DNA of 64,000 nt from Chloroflexia bacterium SDU3-3 (lineage in GTDB: Bacteria > Chloroflexota > Chloroflexia > Chloroflexales > Roseiflexaceae). Numbering within the stretch: the first letter of the stretch is position 1; the number at the start of each line of letters is the position of its first letter. Under the pieces are notes generated by a model. The model saw only the letters and a program-made list of their open reading frames with translations, was not told the origin of the DNA and did not search any database. Positions 42,656 through 52,404 of the stretch are shown one piece after another. The stretch covers positions 28,389-92,388 of the forward strand of contig WBOU01000022.1 of assembly GCA_009268125.1 (NCBI GenBank). Direction: 5' to 3'. A program made the translations under genes and the position numbers.

Positions 42656-43633
42656 ATGGACATGTTTCTGCAGGGTTGGATCCCGCCGTTGGCCATGCAC
42701 ATCCCCGACAACTTCCTCAGCCTGGGCGTCAACATCGTCTGCTGGCTGCTGACGGTGGCGGCCCTGACGGCGGCCCTGCGCAAGACCCAAGAGAGCCTCG
42801 GCGAGCGCCAGGTGCCGCTGATGGGCGTGATGGCGGCGTTCATCTTCGCCGCGCAGATGCTGAACTTCCCGGTGGCGGGCGGCACATCCGGCCACCTGCT
42901 GGGCGGCGCGCTGGCCGCCATGGTGCTGGGGCCGTGGCCCGCCATGCTGGTGATGGCGGCGGTGATCGGCGTGCAGGCGCTGGTGTTCCAGGATGGCGGC
43001 CTGGTGGTGCTGGGCGCGAACATCCTGAACATGGGCCTAGCCACCGCGCTGGTGGGCTACGGCATCTACCGCGCGTTCGCGGGGCGCGGGCGCGGCGCGC
43101 AGCTAGCGGGCGCTGGCCTGGGCGCGTGGCTGGGCGTGATGACCGCCGCCCTGCTGACCTCGCTGGAGCTGTGGCTGAGCGGCACGGCCCGGCTGGACAT
43201 CGTGGTGCCTGCGATGCTGGGCGTGCACGCCCTGATCGGCCTGGGCGAGGCGCTGATCACCGTGGCGGCGCTGGGCTTCATCATGCGCACGCGGCCCGAC
43301 CTGCTGGGCCAGGGCCAGCAGCGCGGCGGCGCGGGCTGGGTGGCCGCTGGCGTGGGCATCGCCGCGCTCACCGCGCTGCTCTCGCCGCTGGCCTCTTCCG
43401 ACCCGGATGGGCTGGAGCGCGTGGCCGAGGACATGGGCTTCATCGGCCAGGCTGGCGCGGCCCACTACGAGATCATCCCCGACTACACGCTGCCCTTCCT
43501 AGGCAGCACGCCTATCTCCACCATCGCCGCCGGCCTGATCGGCGTGGCGGTGCTGGCCGCCATCGGCATGCTGCTGGGCAAGGCGCTGCGCAGGCCCGCC
43601 GCCGCGCAGGCCGACACGGCCACGCAGGCCTAG
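42656..43633 (+). CDS. cbiM: Fused CbiM-CbiN energy-coupling factor metal permease component
   Basis: 325 residues from ATG at 42656, with GGAGG 9 bases upstream. A short leader (MDMFLQGWIPPLA) precedes MHIPDNFLS; in CbiM/NikM the mature protein begins Met-His after leader cleavage and uses that N-terminus to bind the metal, so cleavage after A13 is likely. The core motifs NFPVAGGTSGHLLGG and the multiple membrane helices are typical. A C-terminal extension with a periplasmic loop and a last membrane segment corresponds to CbiN fused on. It imports Ni2+ or Co2+; the nearby urease suggests nickel. Confidence 0.88.
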   Translation: MDMFLQGWIPPLAMHIPDNFLSLGVNIVCWLLTVAALTAALRKTQESLGERQVPLMGVMAAFIFAAQMLNFPVAGGTSGHLLGGALAAMVLGPWPAMLVMAAVIGVQALVFQDGGLVVLGANILNMGLATALVGYGIYRAFAGRGRGAQLAGAGLGAWLGVMTAALLTSLELWLSGTARLDIVVPAMLGVHALIGLGEALITVAALGFIMRTRPDLLGQGQQRGGAGWVAAGVGIAALTALLSPLASSDPDGLERVAEDMGFIGQAGAAHYEIIPDYTLPFLGSTPISTIAAGLIGVAVLAAIGMLLGKALRRPAAAQADTATQA

Positions 43634-43642
43634 CCGCCGATT

Positions 43643-43756
43643 CTTTTACCACCAGGACACCAAGACTCCAAGGAAAACGGGAACGAATTATCGTGAGGGC
43701 ACGAAGGCGCGAAAAAAGGTGAAGGCATCGCGTCTTCGTGTCTTTGTGGTAAAAAA
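43643..43756. repeat. CCAAG-family repeat, inverted pair inside the transporter operon
   Basis: TTTTACCACCAGGACACC at the left is mirrored by GTGTCTTTGTGGTAAAA at the right. The element separates cbiMN from the arginase-family gene and could fold into a hairpin in the transcript. Confidence 0.75.
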
Positions 43757-43872
43757 CTTCGGTGACGTAAGACCGCATAGGCCCTGATCTCCCCCTGGCG
43801 GCGGGCGCGCGCCCGCCGCCGCTGTGCTACAATCGCCCCACGCATCCACATCGACCCAAGGAGAACCAAGCC

Positions 43873-44775
43873 ATGGCAGATCGCCAGATCGCGATCTTGG
43901 ACGCGCCATCCAACCTTGGCCTGCGCCCGCCGCTGCCTGGCGCGGTGCCGGGCTGCTACAAGATGCCCTGGGCGCTGCGCGACCGCGGGCTGCTGGCCAG
44001 CCTGGGCGCGCGCGACGCGGGCGCGCTGGTGCCGCCGCGCTACCGCGCCGAGTGGCAGCCCGGCGAGGGCGACCGCAACGCCGAGGCGATCGCCAGCTTC
44101 TCGCTGGCGCTGGCCGACCGCGTGGGCGCAATCATCGACGGCGGGCAGTTCGCGCTGGTGCTGGGCGGCGAGTGCAGCATCCTGGTGGGCAACGCGCTGG
44201 CGCTCCAGCGGCGCGGGCGCTACGGACTGGTGTACATGGATGCCCACAGCGACTTCCGCCACCCCGATAACGATGTGGCCATCGGCGCGGCGGGCGGCGA
44301 GGCACTGGCGATCATGACCGGGCGCGGCGACCAGCGGCTGGTCAACCTCGACGGGCAGGGGCCGTACATCCGCGAGCGCGACATGGTGGCTGTGGGCTTC
44401 CGCCCCGAGGACGACTGCCGCGACGAGCTGGCCGCGCTGGGTATCCTGGGCATCAACAGCGACGAGCTGCTGCTGCGCGGGACGGAGGATGTGGCGCGGC
44501 AGATCACCGAGCGCGTGACCGCCGAGACCCAAGGGTTCTGGGTGCACCTCGACTGGGATGTGGTCGACTCCAGCGAGATGTCGGCGGTGGACTGCCCCGA
44601 GCCGGGCGGGCCGTCGTTCCAGCAGGTCGCGGCGCTGCTGGGTGCGCTGGTGGCCTCGCCCGCCTGCGTGGGGCTGGAGCTAACGATCTACGACCCCGAC
44701 CTCGACCCGACGGGCCAGCAGGCCGACGCGATCGTGGCCTGCCTGCGCCAGGCCTTCGCTTCTTTTCTTGCATAG
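43873..44775 (+). CDS. Arginase/agmatinase family ureohydrolase with altered metal site
   Basis: 300 residues, ATG at 43873 with AAGGAG upstream. The ureohydrolase fold is shown by LVLGGECSILVG, YMDAHSD (D123-A-H125-S-D127) and WVHLDWDVVDSSEM. In arginases the first block is GGDHS and its His binds the metal; here it is Glu100-Cys101, an unusual ligand change. The gene is inserted between cbiMN and cbiQ, so it is co-expressed with a nickel/cobalt importer. A urea-releasing or Ni-dependent hydrolase (for example on guanidine or agmatine) is a plausible but unproven role, given the nearby urease. Confidence 0.8.
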   Translation: MADRQIAILDAPSNLGLRPPLPGAVPGCYKMPWALRDRGLLASLGARDAGALVPPRYRAEWQPGEGDRNAEAIASFSLALADRVGAIIDGGQFALVLGGECSILVGNALALQRRGRYGLVYMDAHSDFRHPDNDVAIGAAGGEALAIMTGRGDQRLVNLDGQGPYIRERDMVAVGFRPEDDCRDELAALGILGINSDELLLRGTEDVARQITERVTAETQGFWVHLDWDVVDSSEMSAVDCPEPGGPSFQQVAALLGALVASPACVGLELTIYDPDLDPTGQQADAIVACLRQAFASFLA

Positions 44776-44790
44776 GCACCCTAACGCGCC

Positions 44791-45585
44791 ATGAATCTTC
44801 TCTACCTTGACCGCTACGAGCAGCGCCGCAGCCGCATCCACCAGCTGACGCCGCAGGTAAAGATCGCCGCCACCGTCGCCTTTATCCTCTCCAACAGCCT
44901 GCTGCCTGACGGCGCGTGGCTGGCGCTGCTGCTCTCGTGGGGCGGGCTGCTGGCCTGCAACCGGCTGGCCGGGGTGGGCTACGGCTACACGCTGCGCCGC
45001 TCGTTCGTGGCGCTGCCCTTCGCGCTGGCCGCGCTCTCGGTGATCGTGGCGCTGCCGGGGCGGCCTCTGCTGGCCTTCGCGCTGGGGCCGTGGCACATGG
45101 TGGCCACCGACGCCGGGCTGGTGCGCTTCGCCAGCATCGTGGCGCGCAGCTGGCTCTCGGTGCAGATGGCCATCCTGCTGGCGGCCACCACTAGCTTCCC
45201 CGACCTGACCCACGGCCTGCGCCACCTGCGCATGCCGCCGCTGCTGGTCGAGATCGTCTCGTTCATGTACCGCTACCTAGCCGTGCTGCTGGATGAGGCG
45301 GCGCGGCTGATGCGCGCCCGCGACTCACGCAGCGCGCGGCTGCCCGGGGTGCGCGGCGGCGGCTCGCTGGGGTGGCGGGCATCCACCGCCGGGCATATGG
45401 CCGGGCAGCTGTTCCTGCGCAGCTACGAGCGCAGCGACCGCGTGTACAACGCCATGCTCGCCCGAGGCTTCCAGGGCGAGTTCCGCACCATCAGCGAGCA
45501 CGCCATGCGCCGCGCCGACTGGCTGGCCCTGGCCGCGCTGCTGGCCTCCATCGCACTTATTCAGATCATAGGCCGAATAGCATGA
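44791..45585 (+). CDS. cbiQ: Energy-coupling factor transmembrane protein CbiQ
   Basis: 264 residues beginning 15 bp after the ureohydrolase stop. Membrane helices alternate with the cytoplasmic coupling motifs, an Ala-Arg-Gly pair seen as RLMRARDSRS and YNAMLARGFQG. These contact the ATPases in ECF transporters. FMYRYLAVLLDEAARL is typical of CbiQ. Its TGA overlaps the cbiO ATG. Confidence 0.9.
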   Translation: MNLLYLDRYEQRRSRIHQLTPQVKIAATVAFILSNSLLPDGAWLALLLSWGGLLACNRLAGVGYGYTLRRSFVALPFALAALSVIVALPGRPLLAFALGPWHMVATDAGLVRFASIVARSWLSVQMAILLAATTSFPDLTHGLRHLRMPPLLVEIVSFMYRYLAVLLDEAARLMRARDSRSARLPGVRGGGSLGWRASTAGHMAGQLFLRSYERSDRVYNAMLARGFQGEFRTISEHAMRRADWLALAALLASIALIQIIGRIA

Positions 45586-46319
45586 CATCACCACATACGG
45601 GCGCGGCGGATGTGCTGCGCGTGGCCGACCTGCGCTTCAGCTACCCCGACGGGCGCGAGGCGCTGCGCGGCGTAAACCTGGGCATCGCGCGGGGCGAGAA
45701 GGTTGCCCTGGTGGGGCCGAACGGGGCGGGCAAGAGCACGCTCATCCTGCACCTGAATGGCATCCTGCAGGGCGCGGGGGCGGTGCAGATCGCCGGTATG
45801 ACGCTGGCCCGCGAGACGCTGCCGCAGGCTCGGGCCAAGGTCGGGCTGGTGTTTCAGAACCCCGACGACCAGCTGTTCTCGCCCACGGTGCACGAGGATG
45901 TGGCCTTTGGGCCGCTGCACATGGGCCTGCCGCCGCAGGAGATCCGCGCCAGGGTGGCGCGGGCGCTGGGCATGGTGGGCATGGCGGCCTACGCCGAGCG
46001 CGCATCCTACCACCTGAGCGTGGGCGAGAAGAAGCGCATCGCCATCGCCACCGTGCTGGCCATGGACCCCGAGATCCTGGTGCTGGATGAGCCTTCCGCC
46101 GGGCTAGACCCGCGCGCGCGACGCGGCCTGATCAACCTGCTGCGCGAGCTGCCGCTGACCATGCTGGTCTCCACCCACGACATGCTGATGGTGCGCGAGC
46201 TGTTCCCACGCATGGTGGTGATGGACGAGGGCGCGGTGGTGGCCGACGGCGCGACCGAGGCGCTGCTACGCGATACGGCCCTACTTGAGCGACACGGGCT
46301 GGAGTCACCATACCTCTGA
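45582..46319 (+). CDS. cbiO: Energy-coupling factor ATP-binding protein CbiO
   Basis: 245 residues, ATG at 45582 overlapping cbiQ as ATGA. Walker A is GPNGAGKST, the Q-loop is LVFQNPDDQLFSPTVHEDVAFGP (the ECF-type extended Q-loop), the signature is LSVGEKKR, Walker B is ILVLDEPSAGLD and the switch His is in STHD. It powers metal uptake with CbiMN and CbiQ. A strong terminator follows. Confidence 0.95.
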   Translation: MTSPHTGAADVLRVADLRFSYPDGREALRGVNLGIARGEKVALVGPNGAGKSTLILHLNGILQGAGAVQIAGMTLARETLPQARAKVGLVFQNPDDQLFSPTVHEDVAFGPLHMGLPPQEIRARVARALGMVGMAAYAERASYHLSVGEKKRIAIATVLAMDPEILVLDEPSAGLDPRARRGLINLLRELPLTMLVSTHDMLMVRELFPRMVVMDEGAVVADGATEALLRDTALLERHGLESPYL

Positions 46320-46346
46320 GATCAGAGCGCAAAAGCAAAAGCCAGC

Positions 46347-46404
46347 AGCAACAACAGCGGGCGCGGTAGCTCTATGCTATCGCGCCCGCTGTTGTTGCTA
46401 TTTT
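46347..46404. terminator. Bidirectional terminator between cbiO and the M4 protease gene
   Basis: A 24-bp stem with one mismatch (46347-46370 with 46376-46399) and a 5-nt loop, TTTT on the plus side; it lies between two convergent genes. Confidence 0.92.
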
Positions 46405-46424
46405 CGAAACCCTCCAGCGAACTC

Positions 46425-49400
46425 CTACCGCGTGATCAGCGGCAGGTAGATGGAGCTGTTCGGGCCAGGAGCCGGAGTCGTCGTGACGGTCGGCGTGGTC
46501 GTCACCGGCGTGGTCGTCACCGGCGTGGTCGTCACCGGCGTGGTCGTCACCGGCGTGGTCGTCACCGGCGTGGTCGTCACCGGCGTGGTCGTCACCGGTG
46601 TGGTCGTCACCGGTGTGGTCGTCACCGGCGTGGTCGTCACCGGCGTGGTCGTCACCGGTGTGGTCGTCACCGGTGTGGTCGTCACCGGTGTGGTCGTCAC
46701 CGGTGTGGTCGTCACCGGCGTCGTCGTCACCGGCGTGGCGGTGGCCACAGCCTCATTCACGGTCAACGTCACCGTGGCGGCAGCCGAGACCGCGCCCTTG
46801 GAGTCGGTAACGGTGTAGGTGAAGCTGTCGGAGCCGAAGAAGCCAGCGGCAGGGATGTAGACAAGCGAGCCATCCGACTGCAGCGACACCGTGCCGTGGG
46901 CCACATCGGTGGCGAGCGTAGCGGCCTTGGTATCGGCGGTGTTAGCATCGGTGTCGTTGGCCAGCACGCCAGGCGCGTCCACCGTCAGCGTGGTGTCTTG
47001 GTCGAGCGTGTAGGCATCATCCACCGCCACCGGCGCGACATTGTCGGCGCAGGTGTAGACAAGCAGATCATCCACATACCAGCCATCCAGGCCGCCGCAG
47101 CCATCGGTGCCAAAATCGAAGCGCAGGCGGATGGTGTCGCCAGCCTTCACATTCGCCTTTGTCAGATCGATCTGCGACTGCCCCCAGCTACCCCACGGGT
47201 GCCCGCCATCGGTGCCGGTAAAGGCGCGCTGGCCAGCAAGCGGGTTGGTATTCTCATTCAGGGCGGTGATCAGGGTGGCATTGTACGGGTTGAAGGTGAA
47301 CGCTGCGTTACCGATCAGGGTATAGGCACCGCCATTAATGCTGATCCTGACATTCCCACCATCCACCTGCATCTCATTCGCCACATAGTGGGTAAACGCC
47401 AGCTTGGGCGACGCACCGGACGGAATCGTGATCGCAGGGCTGGTCAGCATCTGCACGCCCGAGATATCGCCAGCGCCGGTATCGCAGTTGCCCTCATCCT
47501 TGCCTCTGGCATAGATAGCCGAACCAGCCCGACCCTTCGGCAGCGTGCTTGCGGTTGACCAGTTGTAGCCCGGCCAGCCTGCATACGTACCCGAATTGGT
47601 CTGTGTCCAGCCGCCCAGGCCCTGCTCAAAATGCTCCTCATAGATCGGCTGGTAGATCTTCGTGGCATCCGAGCACAGCGCGGGAGTATTCTGATTGAGC
47701 AGCGGCTGGTAGTTGCACTGCGTCGGCACGGCGCGCAGATCGATCGCCGCCGCCATCTTGGCCACCTGCTCGCAGTCGCTGGCGGCGATCACCTCGGCAG
47801 AGATGCCCGAGCCACCAGGTGCGGTCGAGAGATCTTTCAGCGGCTGGCCGATCAGATCTTGGCACGACTGCTCTAGCGCGTCGGCGTGGTCGGCAAACTC
47901 GGTGACGGGGGTCTGGTAGGCCGTCTGGGCCTGCCAGTAGATGTGGGCAGCCTTCACCAGGCCCAGGCCCACTACAGTCTGGCCGTTGTAGCTGCCGCCA
48001 TCCACCAGCAGCGCGTAGCCGTGGTTGGGCACCGCCGAGTTGGTGTGCACGCCGCCGCTATCGGCTGTCCCACAGTAGTAGTTCGCATCGCTCACCCGGC
48101 TCGGGTCGCCCAGGCAGCTGGGGTTCCACATATCGCGCAGCGCCGACCCGAAGGCGGTCGCATCCTCGCCCACCAGCCAGCGGTAGGATGCCTCAACCGT
48201 CTTCGATGTGTAGAGGCGCAGCGAAACATCGACCGTCTGCCCTTGTGCGATCGCATTCTTGATCAGGTTGCCATTGCTCAGAGCGATCCGGATCGATGGG
48301 ATTGTAACGACACTCGATGTACCGTTCAGATTATTGGCCGTCTCACCGGTGCTAACGATGATTGCACCTTTCGCACCAGCAGTCTGGGCAGCGCGCACCT
48401 TGGTAACAGCATTACATGCGGTGCTATCATTGAGCAAAACGATCTTGCCGCTGACCGCAGCCGCATTGGTAAGCGCAACACATCCGGTATTGCTGGCACC
48501 ATCAAGCCCCACCACCGCAGTACCAGAAACCCCAGCATAGGTGAGGGAGGGGCCAAAGGATGCGGTACCAGCAGCGCATATGCCTGCAAGCGCTGAGGGG
48601 CTAAGAATCTGGAGCACAGGGGTAAGCAAAAGCGAGTAGCCAGAACAGGCATCATTCGCCCGCACGCCGCCAGGCGTATCGGAGCCAGCACCATTGATCA
48701 GATCGACCGTCTCGCCCCAGATATCCGAGTAGGCCTCGTTCAACGCGCCAGACTGCCACTGGTAGACGAGGCCGTGGGTGTACTCGGTGAAGGCGTGGCC
48801 CCACTCGTGCGCCACCACGTCGTCGGCGCTCACGCCGTTGCAGTAGTTGGTGGTCGTGCCGTTCCAGTTGGCGTTGGGGCAGAGAATCCTCGGGTCGTTG
48901 TTGACAATCCGCATGGATGCCCCCTGAGCATCATACGAGTCGCGCCCGAAGCTGTTCAGAAAGAAGTAGTAGGCGTTGCCGCTGGCGTTAATAATGTTCT
49001 GCTGATCTTGGTTCAGCGCGCCGGGGAAGGCCTGGCCCTCCTCCCAGACCTGGTGGTCGGTATCCTCCTCATACAGCACGCGGTGCATGTCGCTCTCAAT
49101 ATCGGTGTAGCGGTTGAGCACCTTGCCCGCGTTGGCGTGCACATACACCCGCTCGCGGATGCTGCCGCCGTTCGTCACTGTCACCTCGTAGGTCAGCTGG
49201 TTCGAGCCGGGGGCGCTGCGCACCAGGCCGGTGCGGTACACATACAGGTCGGCAGCCGAAGGCCACAGGTCGGATGGCTGCACCTTGGCGGGCTGGCCGG
49301 TGATGTCGGTCGGTGGGTCGGACAGCACCTGGCGCACCGCAGCCGCCCCGGCCTGCGCCGCGCTCAGCCTGGGCGTCACATCCAGCTCCGAGGCAGGGGA

Positions 49401-49889
49401 AACAACGCCATTCACCGAGGTGAGCGCGCCGCTCGCATCGAAGTGGGCGATCAACATGCCGCCAAACACCGGCACGCCGTGGTAGACCTGCCGGTAGGTG
49501 ATGTGGCTGCCACCGTACTGCTCCTGCACCATCTCGATCGGCAGCAGCTCGGCGTTGGCATCGGCAATGCCGAACAGCTTGGCGTAGCTGCTGAAGAAGC
49601 CCGCCGCCTTCGTGGCAGTGTTGCGAGAGCGAACGTTGGGCACCAGATCGCCGCCAGCAGGCACGCGCACCATGCTGGCCACACCAGTGGAGGGCTTGAT
49701 GCTCACCTGCACATCGCCCTTGGCCTGGCCGCGCAGCTGGCCGAGCAGAGTCGATGAGATACCGAGCGGGGCATTTGTTGCTGCATCCGGGGCTGGCTGC
49801 GGGGCCGCCAGCGACGACTGGGCGCTGCCCAGGACCACGACCAGCGACGTGACGATTGCGGCAAGCTTGACTTGCAGTTGACCTCTCAT
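46425..49889 (-). CDS. Secreted thermolysin-like M4 metalloprotease with PA insertion, C-terminal Ig-like domain and PVTTT tail
   Basis: 1154 residues. Signal peptide with cleavage near SLA-APQ. An FTP-type propeptide is followed by the catalytic domain with H361-E-W-G-H365 and E385 (LNEAYSD), and the later GGVHTNSAVPNHGYAL supplies the active-site His. A protease-associated (PA) domain of about 130 residues is inserted between these halves. Beyond the protease lie a jelly-roll-like domain (EEHFEQGLGGWTQTNSG to GWYVDDLLVYTC), a cadherin/Big-type module (VAPVAVDDAYTLDQDTTLTV) and 16 PVTTT-type repeats. The protein ends IYLPLITR. It is an extracellular protease with a surface-anchoring-like tail. 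Confidence 0.92.
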   Translation of the reverse strand: MRGQLQVKLAAIVTSLVVVLGSAQSSLAAPQPAPDAATNAPLGISSTLLGQLRGQAKGDVQVSIKPSTGVASMVRVPAGGDLVPNVRSRNTATKAAGFFSSYAKLFGIADANAELLPIEMVQEQYGGSHITYRQVYHGVPVFGGMLIAHFDASGALTSVNGVVSPASELDVTPRLSAAQAGAAAVRQVLSDPPTDITGQPAKVQPSDLWPSAADLYVYRTGLVRSAPGSNQLTYEVTVTNGGSIRERVYVHANAGKVLNRYTDIESDMHRVLYEEDTDHQVWEEGQAFPGALNQDQQNIINASGNAYYFFLNSFGRDSYDAQGASMRIVNNDPRILCPNANWNGTTTNYCNGVSADDVVAHEWGHAFTEYTHGLVYQWQSGALNEAYSDIWGETVDLINGAGSDTPGGVRANDACSGYSLLLTPVLQILSPSALAGICAAGTASFGPSLTYAGVSGTAVVGLDGASNTGCVALTNAAAVSGKIVLLNDSTACNAVTKVRAAQTAGAKGAIIVSTGETANNLNGTSSVVTIPSIRIALSNGNLIKNAIAQGQTVDVSLRLYTSKTVEASYRWLVGEDATAFGSALRDMWNPSCLGDPSRVSDANYYCGTADSGGVHTNSAVPNHGYALLVDGGSYNGQTVVGLGLVKAAHIYWQAQTAYQTPVTEFADHADALEQSCQDLIGQPLKDLSTAPGGSGISAEVIAASDCEQVAKMAAAIDLRAVPTQCNYQPLLNQNTPALCSDATKIYQPIYEEHFEQGLGGWTQTNSGTYAGWPGYNWSTASTLPKGRAGSAIYARGKDEGNCDTGAGDISGVQMLTSPAITIPSGASPKLAFTHYVANEMQVDGGNVRISINGGAYTLIGNAAFTFNPYNATLITALNENTNPLAGQRAFTGTDGGHPWGSWGQSQIDLTKANVKAGDTIRLRFDFGTDGCGGLDGWYVDDLLVYTCADNVAPVAVDDAYTLDQDTTLTVDAPGVLANDTDANTADTKAATLATDVAHGTVSLQSDGSLVYIPAAGFFGSDSFTYTVTDSKGAVSAAATVTLTVNEAVATATPVTTTPVTTTPVTTTPVTTTPVTTTPVTTTPVTTTPVTTTPVTTTPVTTTPVTTTPVTTTPVTTTPVTTTPVTTTPVTTTPTVTTTPAPGPNSSIYLPLITR
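46501..46740 (-). repeat. 15-bp tandem repeat encoding the PVTTT linker
   Basis: Sixteen 15-bp units, mostly GTCACCGGCGTGGTC or with one silent C/T change, in frame with the protease gene. They encode a Thr/Pro-rich spacer before the C-terminal YLPL tail. Length variation between strains is likely. Confidence 0.95.
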
Positions 49890-50506
49890 GCGGTTTTTAC
49901 CCTATCCATTATCAATGACGCTCAATTCCAGCCGACAGCCCTTTGATATCGAACTTCTCCTCCTAATTCGATCAATCCTATCATTGAAATCACTCTTCGC
50001 ACTATATGGCCATAGCAATGCCGATATATTACAACAGAGGGTATTTTTCCACGCCTAATAGGCCTATGCCGCTATGGCTAGGATAAAGATGCTCTACTTT
50101 ATTTTCAACAACAGGAAAGCGAGGGTTTACTACCACACCCGCAAGGATAGCGTGCTACTCCGCATTTAGATACACGAAGTCAAGCTACTAGGTGATGATG
50201 ATCCAATCTATGGATCATAGCAGACCAGTAGCCTCAAGATAGGGCGCGCAGACTATAGGGTACACCTATAGACAATCGCGGCGATCATCAATGCGCTCAC
50301 GGCACTTGGCTTGTATTGAGAACAATCTAGGGGTAAACCTATGCGCCATAGTATACACAAGTTTGAAGATTTGTAAAAGGCCAATTAGTACTTTTTGGGG
50401 GATTTTCCGAAATTCGAAAAAGAATATCACAAATCGCTTATTGACCTATATGGTCATTTTCACCAAATAATCTGCAATACCATCCCCCAGCAGGGAATCC
50501 CCACCC
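49890..50506. other. Gene-poor, AT-richer region with a possible decayed coding relic
   Basis: No intact gene is seen in about 600 bp. On the plus strand from 50077 one frame reads MARIKMLYFIFNN..., and continues through TAG stops at about 50167, 50218 and 50269 with protein-like text such as TIAAIINALTALGLY before a TGA near 50317. It may be a pseudogene fragment or chance. Confidence 0.3.
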
Positions 50507-50543
50507 CAAAAAGCGCGCCGCCCTCGCTTCAGGGCGGCGCGCT
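50507..50543 (-). terminator. ureC terminator
   Basis: A perfect 13-bp stem AGCGCGCCGCCCT (50512-50524) with its complement (50531-50543), followed on the minus strand by TTTTTGGGG. Confidence 0.9.
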
Positions 50544-50567
50544 CGTAGAGTCAAGGAGGGGGGCAAC

Positions 50568-52283
50568 CTAGACAATGTAGAACAGCTGCGACAGTGGCAG
50601 GCGCTCGGCAGGCTCGCAGGTGGCTAGCTCGCCATCTACGCGCACCTCGTAGGTCTCGGGGTCAACATCGATCCGGGGCATGGCGGCGTTGCGCACCATA
50701 TTCGCCTTGCCCACGCTGCGGCAGCCGCGCACCGCCACGCTGCGGCGCTGCAGCCCCAGCCGCTCGGGCACGCCCAGGTCGATCGAGGCCTGCGACACGA
50801 AGTTCACACATGTCTGCCCCAGCGCGCGGCCCAGCGCGCCGAACATGGGTCGGTAGAGCACCGGCTGGGGCGTGGGGATGGATGCGTTGGGGTCGCCCAT
50901 GGCCGCCCAGCTAATCATGCCGCCCTTGATGATCATCTTGGGCTTGGCCCCGAAATAGGCCGTGTCCCACAGCACGATGTCGGCCAGCTTGCCCGGCTCC
51001 AGGCTGCCCACCTCGTGCGCGATGCCGTGGGCCAGCGCCGGGTTGATGGTGAGCTTGGCCAGGTAGCGCAGGATGCGCTCGTTGTCGCTCTCGCCGTCGC
51101 CGGGCAGCGGGCCGCGCTGGGCCTTCATCTTGTGGGCGGTCTGGAAGGCGCGCGTCACCACCTCGCCCACGCGGCCCATGGCCTGCGAGTCGGATGAGTA
51201 CATGGAGATCACGCCCAGGTCGTGCAGCACATCCTCGGCGGCGATCGTCTCGGCGCGGATGCGGCTCTCGGCGAAGGCCACATCCTCGGCGATGCTGGGG
51301 TTCAGGTGGTGGCAGACGATCAGCATGTCTAGGTGCTCGGCCAGGGTATTCACGGTGTAGGGCCGCGTGGGGTTGGTGGAGGAGGGCAGGATGTTGGGCA
51401 GCGCGGCAATCTTGATGATGTCGGGCGCGTGCCCGCCGCCTGCGCCCTCGGTGTGGTAGGTGTGGATGGTGCGCCCGCCGATCGCGCTGATCGTGTCCTC
51501 CACAAACCCGGCCTCGTTCAGGGTGTCGGTGTGGATGGCCACCTGCACATCGTACTCGTCGGCCACCTTCAGCGAGGCGTCGATCACCGCCGGGGTGGTG
51601 CCCCAGTCCTCGTGGTCCTTCAGGCCGCAGGCCCCGGCCTCCACCTGCTCGCGCAGGGCCTCGGGCGTGGATGCGTTGCCCTTGCCCAACACGCCCCAGT
51701 TCACCGGCAGCGCCTCCGCCGCCTCCAGCATGCGGGCGATGTTCCAGGGGCCGGGGGTGCAGGTGGTGGCGTTGGTGCCATCCGCCGGGCCGGTGCCGCC
51801 GCCGATCATGGTCGTCACGCCGTTGGAGAGCGCCTCGTAGACCTGCTGCGGGCAGATCATGTGGATGTGGGTGTCGATCGCCCCCGGCGTGGCGATCAGG
51901 TGCTCGCCCGCGATCACCTCGGTGCCCGGGCCGATCACCATCTGCGGGTGCACGCCGTCCATGGTGTCGGGGTTGCCGGCCTTGCCGATGGCCACGATCC
52001 GCCCGCCCTTCACGCCGATGTCGGCCTTCAGCACGCCCAGCACGGGGTCGCACACGATCACGTTGGTGATCACCAGATCCAGCGACCCAGCCCGGCTGGT
52101 GATGTTCGAGCGCTGGGCCATGCCGTCGCGAATGGTCTTGCCGCCGCCGAACACAACCTCATCGCCATAGGTCAGCAGGTCGCGCTCGATGCCGAGCAGC
52201 AGGTTGGTGTCGGCCAGGTGCACGCGGTCGCCGGTGGTGGGGCCATAGAGCGCGGCGTACTGGCTGCGGGGTATCTTTGCCAT
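50568..52283 (-). CDS. ureC: Urease alpha subunit
   Basis: 571 residues, full length. Nickel ligands are all visible: H139-x-H141 in IDTHIHM, the carbamylated Lys K222 in [12 protein letters not shown]250 (AIHTDTLNE) and H276 ([13 protein letters not shown]). The mobile flap [18 protein letters not shown] and the SSDSQAMGR Asp are present. The residue between K222 and H224 is Asp, where most ureases have Leu or Ile. It hydrolyses urea with UreA and UreB. Unusually, ureA and ureB are about 4.8 kb away, so ureC has its own transcript and terminator. Confidence 0.96.
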   Translation of the reverse strand: MAKIPRSQYAALYGPTTGDRVHLADTNLLLGIERDLLTYGDEVVFGGGKTIRDGMAQRSNITSRAGSLDLVITNVIVCDPVLGVLKADIGVKGGRIVAIGKAGNPDTMDGVHPQMVIGPGTEVIAGEHLIATPGAIDTHIHMICPQQVYEALSNGVTTMIGGGTGPADGTNATTCTPGPWNIARMLEAAEALPVNWGVLGKGNASTPEALREQVEAGACGLKDHEDWGTTPAVIDASLKVADEYDVQVAIHTDTLNEAGFVEDTISAIGGRTIHTYHTEGAGGGHAPDIIKIAALPNILPSSTNPTRPYTVNTLAEHLDMLIVCHHLNPSIAEDVAFAESRIRAETIAAEDVLHDLGVISMYSSDSQAMGRVGEVVTRAFQTAHKMKAQRGPLPGDGESDNERILRYLAKLTINPALAHGIAHEVGSLEPGKLADIVLWDTAYFGAKPKMIIKGGMISWAAMGDPNASIPTPQPVLYRPMFGALGRALGQTCVNFVSQASIDLGVPERLGLQRRSVAVRGCRSVGKANMVRNAAMPRIDVDPETYEVRVDGELATCEPAERLPLSQLFYIV

Positions 52284-52404
52284 GGGCTGCTCCTGTCAGT
52301 CACTCTGCGCCCGATGCGCGGGGCGAAGGGGTGGCTCGCTTGGGGTTCCGGTGGGCGTATTATAGCGCAAGCGGGCACACAGAGGGCAGAGAACGAAGGG
52401 AAAC

